Part shown: positions 1-10,500 of the stretch, piece by piece | How the letters are laid out: every line of letters begins with the position of its first letter | How positions within the stretch are numbered: position 1 is the stretch's first letter | Origin: Psococerastis gibbosa | Taxonomy: Eukaryota; Arthropoda; Insecta; Psocodea; Psocidae | Direction: 5' to 3' | Assembly: GCA_963971405.1 (NCBI GenBank) | Contig: OZ020485.1 | Coordinates: 34,925,921-34,989,920 of the forward strand | Length of the DNA: 64,000 bases | Translations under genes and position numbers: made by a program | Notes under the pieces: generated by a model | Told to the model about the DNA's origin: nothing | The model's input: the letters and a program-made list of their open reading frames with translations, nothing else | Database searches by the model: none

Positions 1-303
1 TGAAAGTATTAAGTTCACTAAATTTAAAAATCCCACCAAAACTATGGTGTTTTATACGTACTACTCTTTAAATGCCGTAGATTTAATTTGTGCCCTCTTT
101 TAATTTTCTCTCATGATTTAGGCCATTTGCATCCATATGAAACAGAAGAAATCATTTGGCATACCTTTACGAAAATAAAATATATTAAATATTAAATATT
201 AAATATTGAAAAATATTAATTTAATAATACAAAAATAAAATACTCGTACTTTGTAACTTATTTTTCTCTTTTTTTGCTTTTATTCTCGGTCTTCTGCTAT
301 TAT
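1..303. other. Non-coding, AT-rich
   Basis: No gene seen. A short TAAATAT tandem run lies at 181-205. Confidence 0.7.
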
Positions 304-657
304 GGCGATTTGGGATTAACATAATACGGGGGTTTATTCAATTATTTTGAACAATTAATGAGAGCAAAATGCGCAGGAAATTCAAATTATAAATTAATAT
401 TTTTGGTGAGTTTTCAATTTTTTCTCACATCGATGTAGACACATTAATTAAAATTCTTATTATGTTTCAAAATTTTACCTGTACATTTTAATGTTTATTA
501 GCATTTCCTTCAATTATAAAACAATGCAAACATTCTCTTGTAATCCAATAATTTATTAATGTTAATTTCCCGCGCATATTTTAACGCCGTCACCTGACAC
601 CTTACTAGTACGGTATTAAAAAATAAACCCCGGCATTATGTTAATCCCTAACCGCCA
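304..657. mobile_element. MITE with long inverted ends
   Basis: Left GGGATTAACATAATACGGGG then GTTTATT, right its complement (AATAAACCCCGGCATTATGT then TAATCCC). The GGCG/CGCC just outside extends the match. About 350 bp, AT-rich interior. Confidence 0.75.
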
Positions 658-1489
658 GAATAGGGCTGCTGGTACTGCAATAGGAGAATACTGATAATCT
701 TCGTTACGTGATTTTACTTAATCAACTTTCAACTATACAACAATTTATTTTGTTTGCATGTCTGCGTAGCATGTGTGCACATCGCATATTTATTATATCA
801 AGTGTCACGTTCTGTTGTTAGAAAACAAATATTGGTTCTTACCCTCCTAAAAGTGCTATCTTTGTACTTTTCTTGAAAGTTGAATTCAAAGTCCATCCTG
901 GGAGTCCTCCAGGGATAGGAGCCTCATGCCAAACCTTGAGTTCCGTCAACACCTTGGTTACTTGTGAATGCGTCCTAAAGAGTTCAAAGAATTTCTGATA
1001 TTAGAACCTTAATATTCGAGTTATCTACGGTCATAGACATTTTATGCTAACCTACAAACCTATAGCTACAGTATGACGTATAGTAGTTTAGTTTTTTGAA
1101 TAATTATTCCTCTACTGGGTGGTTGATGCATGTGTTAGTTAGTAGGCCGAACAGCCCAAAATTCGTCCATATTGAAAATAAAATCAATTTTCTTTCAACT
1201 CTGTTCATGTTGTTATTATCATTTAAAATGTTTAGGGCCTCCTTTTGCACAACTACGTCGGCTAGTTCCATGTCCACTCACAGTAAAAAGAAAGAAGAGG
1301 GCAAATTGTGCCATAACATACAAGCGTTATTTTTCCTCTCAATGCTCAATAGAAATATCGACGAGCACAACCGCTTCCTTCCTCCATCGGCTAGATTGAT
1401 GGGGGATGGCGAGTGTAATTTAAAATTGCTCTATATATGAATCTGGGGACCTCGGTTGCGGATTTTATTTATTTTTTTATATTAAGTTG

Positions 1490-1990
1490 TGAAATAATTG
1501 GGCTTTACGCATTTTGAAAAGACAAAAAACTCGGTTTTACAGACGAAACTAATTCATAAAACTGAAGACAGGGGGCGCGGGGGTCTCCCCCGGGGAAAAT
1601 GTTTGGGAAAAATAGGCCAGAATTAGTGGATGTTTATGCATTTTGAGCGCAGTTAAGAGTAGACTTACCAGACGAAGAGTCATACAGCTGCAAACATGAA
1701 GGGGTCTTCCTCGGTGGAAATTTTTGAAAATAATATGAATATTATTTAATACAGTTCTATAATAATTTAAATATTATTTTAGTTCCATATAATATTTAGG
1801 TATAACATAATGTGGCGTTACACGCATTTTGAGAGAACAAAACTTTAGTTTTTACCCACGAATCGGATTCATAAAACATAAAACTGGCCACAGGGGGAAA
1901 TAATGGGGATTTAGGCGTATTGGTACGGCAGTAAAGTTATATATTTTACAGTACTGAAAGGTTTTAAGGTTATTGCCGCCTTCCCCCCTA
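1490..1990. repeat. Decayed repeat with GGGG/CCCC blocks
   Basis: GCATTTTGA-containing segments recur within the stretch (1508, 1638, 1826) and again near 62070-62230 together with AAAATAGGCC. It looks like an old tandem or dispersed repeat, unclassified. Confidence 0.45.
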
Positions 1991-2282
1991 AATCCGCTAG
2001 TATGGGCTCTCCCGCGTACACACTACACAGTGATTAAACCCATGCCCAATGTTGTTACTGTTCCTGTAACTGCAAACTGCATTTACATTTTACTTACTTG
2101 GCGAATGCCTGTGAAACCCATGAAGCTATAACTGCTTGAGGGACAGGCTGTTCAACGAAGAGTAAACGTAAAATGTAATGTCTTCCGGTTTCGGGCAATT
2201 CTCTGTAACAAAAAAAAAAACTTTAGATAGCCATTCATCTTAATTATGCATTCCATAAATTTAAAATTTAATTAATGACTTT

Positions 2283-2375
2283 TCCTCTATTGCTAAGCCA
2301 ACCTAGCGTAGTTACAAAGCCCTCTCCTACACTCAACTTCAACTACACTTCAATAGGTTCTTCCAAGCTATTGGA
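2283..2375 (-). mobile_element. SINE type 1 tail fragment
   Basis: Only the tail (GCTAAGCCAACCTAGCGTAG, AAAGCCCTCTCCTACACTCA) remains. Confidence 0.6.
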
Positions 2376-3705
2376 GTAACTCAGATTATACGCTCTTTAT
2401 TCTGCGATTTCCCCTCGTAGAACAGTTACCGTTTGTAATTATTTATTTTCTAATCTGTTCTCGCGAATGACATACCACACTTACACGTTTTGTAACAGAC
2501 CTCGCCTAGTGTATACATAATGTAGTCGTTAACAATGTAAACAAAACCCAATAGAACCATTGGTAGTTTGGCTCTGGCGGCGAAAAAAAACCGCATAGGT
2601 CGAAAGGGTTTTAGTTAGCCCTTATTGCAGCCGTTGAGTAATTGTAGTGTTACTCGGTTCACCTCTTATTATGACCTGAAGCTTCACATTGTGTCTCTCT
2701 GATTACACATTTCCTTAGCTCTGACAGCCCCTGAGCTACGTCCTGTTTTTGCTTCGCCATTAGTGATTAGTCCGGGTATCATTCGTCCCCATAGCGTAGC
2801 CACCCACACCGCCTCTCGTGTGAATGCCCCCATTGTGTAAACCGACAATTTTGGGCAATTTTCACAAATTTCCACGGACGCCACTGTTAGTATTTATATA
2901 TCTTCACCGGTAAATGTTATCTAAATGCAAAATAAACCCCCTATTTCGTGCCCATTTTATCAAAAACTCTACAGGCACCCCTATGTGCTGGGTATGTGCA
3001 TAAGTTACTTAATTTCAAAGGAATATTGTATAGTCATACTGTCGACTGAACCCCCCCCCCCTCTAAAAATTTAAAAATTCCTGGTACGGCCTTGCGCTTT
3101 ATATTTTAGCCATGGGTCAATGTCTCATGTCATGGCAGAGGTTCTCTTGACTTAAATTTTAAAATATTAAAGACAAGACTATATAAATTAACGCAAAACT
3201 AAGCCGGCTGGCTAACCTGAACACAGCAAGGCAAGTTGCAGGATGGTTGTACAGCTGATCGAGGACCACCTGGGGTAAAGTTTTCAAATATTCTAGTAGA
3301 TTTTTGCACAATAAATTTTTAGTTTGCACGTGAGACCTCGCACTTTTGCTGCTTTCCCCCATAATAAATTTTTCTGTGTTCTGTAATTATTGTTTATTTA
3401 TTTACTAGTGGAGGCCGGCGACCATGTCACCATGTTATGTTTGCTAACCTGTTGAAAATTATGAGACGATTACAATGGCAACTTGCACACATAACATTTA
3501 CAACTTTGATTGGCCGTCTGATTTCCAATAGAATACTTGTTTAGCTTATTTAGAGGTGCACTTTTTTCTAAAGAGGATTGAAATTGCGGTTAGGACATTT
3601 TAACACAAAGAATAGGGAGGAAAGAAGCTGACATCAGTAGAAGGACTAAAAATCAAAGAACAATATTCAACATTTAGAGCTTGAGTTATTTAGTTCAGAT
3701 ATTAA

Positions 3706-4090
3706 GGGCAAACCGGAGTCGCCAATATTCCATTTCTGTGCAAACTTGAATTTCTCATGAAATATGGAACGCAGAACAATGAAAAAATGTTGAATGGCAA
3801 GAGGAATTTTTTCTCCTAATTTTGATATATAGTATGTTGCAATCATCAATACCGATCGGCTATAGTTAGTGAACTTGATACGCAAAAAATAAAGGTCACT
3901 CAGGAGTTCAAGCTGAAGGAGTTCATCAACTGTGGCGAATCGGGGTTAGTTAAGGCCACATACTATGCATCAAAATTAGGAGAAAAAATTCTTCTTTCAA
4001 TTCAGCATTTTTTCATTGTTCTGCTTTCCATATTTAATGAGAAATTGAAGTATAAACAGAAAATGGAATATCGGCGACTCCGGTTTGGCC
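3706..4090. mobile_element. piggyBac-like non-autonomous element with TTAA flanks
   Basis: 385 bp between two TTAA copies (3702-3705, 4091-4094). Inverted ends GGGCAAACCGGAGTCGCC and GGCGACTCCGGTTTGGCC. TTAA duplication and G-rich ends fit the piggyBac superfamily. The interior is near-palindromic, non-coding. Confidence 0.82.
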
Positions 4091-4109
4091 TTAAAAAAAT
4101 ACGGTATTG

Positions 4110-4400
4110 GGGTTCCATAGAAATACATTAACTGGAGCGGTGGGGCCATAATATGCCGTACGAGGCACCCGTTAACCATAAGCAAACTATCAGAGATAAG
4201 TACCAACGCAAGAAATATCGAAGTATTACGCACTGCAGCGTAGCAAAACGGATACCTGGACCCGGTCAAAAACTCTGTACTTAGCTTGTGCATGCTACCC
4301 GTATCACTGGGTTTCCCCGCCAAATAGCGTACTTCTCTTGCGCAGGCTACACTAGCAGCCATATTGATAACGGTCTCCAGCCCCGGGATGGGGGTTCTAG
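4110..4400 (-). repeat. Family G repeat
   Basis: Matches 36706-36950 on the opposite strand: GATAACGGTCTCCAGCC, GGACCCGGTCAAAAACTCTG, CCGTTAACCATAAGC. It starts about 15 bp after the TTAA element at 3706-4090. The reverse frame through 3997-4422 is a translation of this repeat. Confidence 0.7.
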
Positions 4401-4422
4401 CTGGTTTGAATGGCGGCACCAC

Positions 4423-5650
4423 TGTTGGCGATCACAACAAACATGGTGGCTAGCCTTTTTGTATTGAATTGATGTCAGCTATATTATTATTTTTTTAACC
4501 ATTTTAACTTGAATACATCGATGCCTGGCCAATGTGTTGTATTTAAATTAGGTAGAAATGACCAATTTCGTTTCCCAAAAATTAAAAAGCAGGAAGCGTT
4601 ATGGGTAAGGGCCATAAGGAGGAAAAATTGGAAGCCCACTCCATTAGTTCCAGTTCTGGCACTAGGAGACTGGCATCCTCCACTGTGAGTATATCTTAAA
4701 CCACATACACATCAATAATAATTGTTGTCTGAAGACCAGTTGAGTGATAATAGCCAAATAGCGTCTTCAGTTTTCCCTAAAAATCTTAACCCAGTTATGT
4801 ACGTCTTCAACGCATAACCCTTCAACCATCAAGCCGGCTTCCTCTCAGCATCTGGCCTCATTGCCTCAACATTTTCCTCATTCGCTTTCCATCGAAACAT
4901 CTTAATCAGTCACTGCTACCTGTAGGTTACGGTTAGGCTGGCCATGACTTTTCAGCCATCTTCAAGAAATTATAATGAATAAATTCTTTATACAAAATTA
5001 ACCTAACCTGAAAATTCCGTTAATACAGAACTTAAATTGCAATTAGATAAGAATAAAGGAAATGCACTGAATTTTTTGGTTTTGATTATGGCGTTTTCAT
5101 GCAGACGTATCTCTAGCTTATTTTCTTTACCAAACAAAGGTTCCAAGAAAGAAAATGGACTTTGAAATACTTAACGAAGGTTTATTATCCATTATTTTCA
5201 AATAATGCAGGTAAATTTTGAGTTTTCAAGTGAAATCACACTCAAAAAATAATATAAAAACAATACAGGTTCTTACGCCAAATCGTCTATTGACATCTCC
5301 TAGCAGACGACAATACTAGGCCGGCCATATTGCACTAACGACCCCATTGCAAAGCACGTTTAAAAAAAATATTGTTTTGGAGGCTTGGTCATCTTACGTC
5401 TTTTTTTTTCCTTGTCCGGTACTCCCTGGACAAGGAGCATATATTACGACAATACAATAACTTACAGGCATACAATTTTTGGGTACCAAAAACCCCCTTA
5501 GAGGTTTGTCTGGTCGAGTTGGTTTCAGAATGTCACCTCAGTACAATATGCAAAGAAGACATTGTACGTAGTTATGTTAGTAAAAACCAGTTTTTTATTA
5601 ATTTTTTTTACATTTTTAAAAGTAATGGCGATAATTCACACATAAAAAGC
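4423..5650. other. Non-coding spacer
   Basis: Nothing recognised except weak upstream LINE sequence from about 5372. Confidence 0.55.
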
Positions 5651-5658
5651 TAACAATG

Positions 5659-5814
5659 GACTATGAAAATTACATTTTCTACCGAGGAAAAACTCTATTT
5701 AACAAATTACCTCTTTCTATGAGGGAATTAACAAGAGTCAGCTAATTTAAGAAAGCACTAAAAGTATATTTGATGGACGGTTCATTTTATTCCGTACCGT
5801 ACAAGAAGTTATAG
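5659..5814 (+). mobile_element. LINE ORF2 C-terminal remnant
   Basis: Frame from 5659 encodes ENYIFYRGKTLFNKLPLSMR, one in-frame TAA, then FKKALKVYLMDGSFYSV. The pattern yRG-lfNkLP...Fkk-LK-yL--gsFYs is the usual C-terminus of jockey/I-type reverse transcriptase ORFs. Upstream sequence (5372-5653) is open but not recognisable. A segment at 5405-5450 matches 23660-23715 on the other strand. Confidence 0.7.
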
Positions 5815-5974
5815 AAGTACAGGAAGTTATAGTAAGGAGCACCCTTCGTACCGTATTCTTAGGCAATAGTGAATAGTATGTGTTGTATATTTCGTGGGGT
5901 TTATTTTTAATTATGAATTGAAATCAGGACACATATTGAATGCACACTGTATTATGATAATAAAATAATAAGTA

Positions 5975-6195
5975 TGGTAACCGAATAGAATTCGATTTTG
6001 AGAATTCAATGGATTTACTCGTTTTTTTAGGTCCCAGGAACCCAAAAAAATGATTTTTAAGAAATGTTGGTCTGTCGATTTGTGGGTTAACGTATCCGGT
6101 GGATTTGGATGAAATTCGGTATGTGGGTTCACAAAAATCATCCCTCTACCTCGGGTCTATTTTATTTTTATTTTGGGCTAACTCAATTTTGGCAG
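5975..6195 (-). repeat. Family A fragment, inverted
   Basis: Carries AGGTCCCAGGAACCC, the GTTCACAAAAATCAT segment and TTTTGGGCTAACTCAATTTT in reverse orientation, directly next to the near-full copy at 6211. Confidence 0.75.
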
Positions 6196-6210
6196 GTTTC
6201 ACCATGTCAA

Positions 6211-7053
6211 GAACCGGTCCGAGTTTACTCGAACATGCTTTCCAATTTATCAATTAGTAGGGAGAGAAAATGAATAATTTCATGGTAAATAATTTTCCTA
6301 TGGTTAAATTTCGGATATCTCGGGGGGGGGGGGGGTGTCCACCTGACGTCACTGGAGGTGAGGTAGCCTCAATATATTTAAAACACATTACAACACAGTA
6401 ATAATGGCTGGGCAGGCAATGCATTTCAGCGTGAAGTTTCTATCATTTTTTCAAAAAAAAAAAAATTTTGCGCAAAAGCAAATAGGTTTTTGGGAAAGCA
6501 AACTGTCCGGTTACGTTACTCAACTTAACACCTAAAACATGCCTGAAGGTAGAAATCATCGATAGAAAAGTTTCGCAGAAATATTATTTTTTAGTCATTT
6601 TTCATTAAAATTAAGTTATTTTTATTTTTTTACCCGCAGAAGCAAACTATCAAGGGGTAAGCGACCCCCCGCATTTTATCAACATTAAGAAACGACTAGA
6701 ATATATGTGAATTTATAAGAAATCGTTGGAGCCGTTTTTGAGAAATAATTTTTTAGACTTTTTTTTGGAGTTTTTTGAGAATAAATCCCCCTCAAATTGA
6801 GTTAGCCCAAAATAAAAAAAAATGGTCCCGAGGTATGATTTTTGTGAACCTACATGCCAAATTTCACTCAAATCCACCGAGTAGTTTGCCCGGAAATCGA
6901 CGAACAGACAGACCGAATGACAGACATTTCGTAAAAAACACTTTTTTGGGTTCCTGGGACCCCAAAACGTGTAAATTCGTTGAAATCTCGGAATCGAAAA
7001 TTTCGACCGTCACAATGCTTTCCTTATAGCCTACTACGTATAAATTGGAAAGC
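6211..7053 (+). repeat. Family A repeat, near full length
   Basis: 843 bp from GAACCGGTCCGAG to TAAATTGGAAAGC. It has a 14-G tract (6322-6335), a GACAGACAGACCG stretch, and CCAATTTAT/ATAAATTGG at both subterminal positions. Full or partial copies also occur at 26226, 38421, 39996 and 47072. No intact protein; apparent open frames are repeat translations. Confidence 0.85.
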
Positions 7054-7453
7054 AAAAACTCCAAGCAATCAGAGCGATCCTATACGCAAGCAGCCAGTCA
7101 TTGGCGGCTGACCAGATGTGCCTTCCTTATAATTTAAAGATAAGCGGTACAATTGGGAATCGACCGCCAATCAGGAGGGCTGTTTTTCCAGACGACTTAT
7201 GTTTTATTTCTATATGGAAGTGGTCCATTACTCCATTACAATGTTGGCTTGGCTGTCTTGCGAGTTGCCTGAAGGCCGTGAATTTCGTCATTCGTGATTC
7301 GTCTGCAACTGCGATCCGCATGCATTGCGTACAAACATTTTAGTGATTTTACGAACACGAACATATCAAATCAAACTCAAAGTGTTATTATTAATAAAGT
7401 TGTCAGTAAAAGTTTGTCCATAATTTTAAATGTAATTAATGTAAAATATTAAA
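7054..7453. other. Upstream region and presumed 5' UTR of CTU2
   Basis: Lies between a family A copy and the CTU2 ATG. No TATA box or initiator could be assigned. The 400 bp must hold the promoter unless there is an upstream non-coding exon. Confidence 0.45.
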
Positions 7454-7518
7454 ATGTGTACTGTCGATGATTCTGATGGTTTGGAAGTCAACATTCTTGC
7501 TTCGAGTAAATTGGCAAT
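7454..7518 (+). CDS. Ctu2: CTU2 exon 1 (coding part)
   Basis: Starts at ATG 7454 and ends with two bases (AT) of a split Ile codon at donor GTAAGT. It encodes 21 residues, poorly conserved and acidic. Assigned because phase and spacing fit exon 2; this is the least conserved exon. Confidence 0.8.
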
Positions 7519-10500
7519 GTAAGTACCGCCACAATCCACATATGACACATATTACCTGAGCTAGACTAACCTAATACTGAACTAGTAGAATGTAATGTTG
7601 TTTGCTGAAGAGTGAAAACTGAAGAGATAGTTCGTTGTAGATAATAATGATGGAGAACTTAATAATAATCTATGCTTCTGCAGGGTAGTAAAAACAGTCT
7701 CTATAAATCACATTATCCTAGACTCTAGAGTCTAGAGGAATAGCGGGAGATAGGCCAGTGACTGTCACCAAAGCCAGCTTGCACCTACTGTATTATTGCC
7801 TCAAGATTCATGAACCCCGATGTGTGAGTACCCTGTGTGAGTCGTTGCTACTCATTCGAAGGTAAAGGTTCAGTTTAGCTACCCCTCATAAAATCACAAA
7901 ATTTGGTTCTATATCGTTGATTTAGCTTTAAAGAAACCCATTTCCGAAAGAATTAAAAGTCGGAAAATTATAGTTTTAGAGTTGCAGCCGAATTTAGTTC
8001 GAATTTTTGCATGGGCAGGTATAGGGACAAATTGCTCATAAAAATTTTCATGGAAGGAACATTGTCAGAGGCATGTAAATAAGACAACCCTTGCTTAAAA
8101 TATGAATTCCCTTCCAAATGGGATGTTTTCCTTCCATATTAAAAGCATTTTCGTTCGACTTTTGATACAGCGTGGTAGCTAAACTGAACCTTTACCCATT
8201 CGACTATTGAGTTGTTTAAAATTTGTTTATGTGCTTTATAGAGGGGAGTCTGCATGCTGTAGGAAGTGCAAAATCTCAAAAGGGGACGTCATTCTAAGAG
8301 GAAAAGATGTATATTGTCGAAACTGTTTTCTATCGTATATCACTCATAAATTCAGGGCTTGTTTGGGCAAAGCCAAGGTAATGAAACCTACTGACCATGT
8401 CCTTGTGGCTTTTTCGGGTGGTCAGTCGTCGGCTGCATTGCTGCATATGCTTTGGATGGGAACTCAGGAAGAGAGCCACAAAAAATTGCTATATAAAATG
8501 AGTTTTCTATACATAGACGGTGAGTACTTAGTTGATAGCTTTCCATTGATGGTAGTGTAAGGCATAATTTGTAGACAATTTGAATTTTTCTGAAATGAAA
8601 TTCCTTCGGCGGTTTTGCTTTCTGTGCGATCATATGCATATGTACCATGTGTAAGACGTATCATCCCTACACTGATCCGTCAGCCGAACTAATATATTTG
8701 TAAGAGTCAAGTTCTATATAAGTTAGGGCAAACGGGACATTCGAGCGCGCCAAAAATATTTTTTTAATCTCGGGGCCACCTGCTTCGTTTTATCAGTAAC
8801 TGGTAAAAAGAGATGTAGGTTCAAAAGGCCCCAGCATTAAAAAAATATTTTTGGCGTGCTCAAATGTCCTATTCCTCCTATATATAACTCTAGGTAAAGA
8901 TATGCATGTATCGTGCTCTATGAACTCAATTGTGTACAGTCACTTAATGGCTATTAATATACTGTACTCACTGTCAATTTGTTAAATTGACTAAAAAAAA
9001 ATCTGGACTTGGCGGGATTGGAACCCACGATCAATGCCTGTATAATTGGTAACAGGATGCCCTGGCAAGGCATAGATCGTGGGTTAAAATCCCGTCAAGT
9101 CCTGATTTTTCCTTGCAGCCACCTGTTGATCATTGCGTGTCATAACGTGTCATGTTGTGTCACAAGCACATATCCGTGGTTGAACAAATGAACTTTATTT
9201 GTTCCAGAGGGTGTTATTAAAGACCAGAACTGTGAGAGTCGAAAGCAAGCTCTAGTTACGATGAGGCACTTGGTTCAGTCGTATGGATTCAAAATTTACA
9301 CTACAACACTGAGTAGTGCTTTAAAAAATGGCATTTGTGATATAAGGGATGAAGAGTTATCATTTGACTCAACCGCTGATAATGAGCTTTTGAGACTTTT
9401 CAAAGGAACGGAATCGTTAACGTCAAAAGAAGACCTTCTTCTGAAGTTAAGGCAGAATGTGTTACTCAGTGCAGCTAAAACCATGGGTTGTAATAAGATA
9501 TTTACAGCAGAAGAGCAAACAGAACTGGCTATAAAGTTACTGACCAGTATTGCGGTCGGAAGAGGGGAACAACTGGCCATAGAAGTGGTAAATTAAATTG
9601 ATTTTTGACATAAAAGTACGAGTACAAGAATAATTTTCAATATGAGTTATTTCCCAATTTCCATTTTGATTTTTTTTATAAAAACTTTATTTTGTGAATG
9701 ACCAATTAATTACAAAAAATTTACGTCCGGAATTATGTATAAAATAATTAGGTTACAATCTATTTACAGTTATTGTTAAGTACCTAATAATATTTTTATT
9801 GCTTTAGTAGTAAATTAGTAAAATTTAGGTATATTAAAAAATGGAAGTGTCAGATTTTGGAGTGACAATTTTCTACGGTCCGTATCCGGTTAAGCTCTAA
9901 ATCGTATTTACTCAAAAGCCGTGTGGATTAATCATCTTAGTGTCACCACATATTTTACATTCGCTGAAAATTACTCGAAACTTGCAGGATTACTAGAGAC
10001 AATTAAATTTCCTACAGATTTGTTTTGTCAGCTTATTTGAGTACGGAAGACTACATGTATCATTGTTTTTTTTAGGGATTTCAAGACTCCCGCTCCTATG
10101 ATATTTTATTGTTAAGACCTATGCGTAACATTGATGCAAAAGAAATTGCATATTACAATCAGTTCAATGGATTGTTTTGCCACCAGAACTATTCACTCAC
10201 AACTGGCAAGTCTATGAATTGCAGCATTCGAAAGCTTACAGAAGAATTCGTGACGGGACTGGAGCGAGATTTTCCTTCTACGGTATCCACTATATTTAGG
10301 TAAAATTACTTGTTTCTTGAGTCTGAGCAGCACCAATACTATGACATATTTCCTTCAATATTTCTTTTACACATAACAACTAGAAACACTAATTACTATA
10401 GTATAATATCACAGTAATGTTCATCATTGACCAGTCTTCAGCCCCAGCATTTAACGCCTTGAAGGGACAACCCTAGGCCAGAGGACTGGTAAGATCCTAT

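Larger units (their letters stand above)
658..3701. other. Non-coding spacer with decayed repeats
   Basis: Apart from 1490-1990 and the SINE fragment at 2283, no gene or clear element was recognised. Short open frames lack any family resemblance. Confidence 0.6.

Noticed and set aside
3997-4422. 141-residue - strand reading frame
   Set aside because: It runs across the end of a TTAA element into family G, which recurs at 36706; no protein family resemblance.
9005-9102. Possible tRNA gene
   Set aside because: Only T-arm and acceptor-like halves are present, in inverted orientation; no anticodon arm or cloverleaf.
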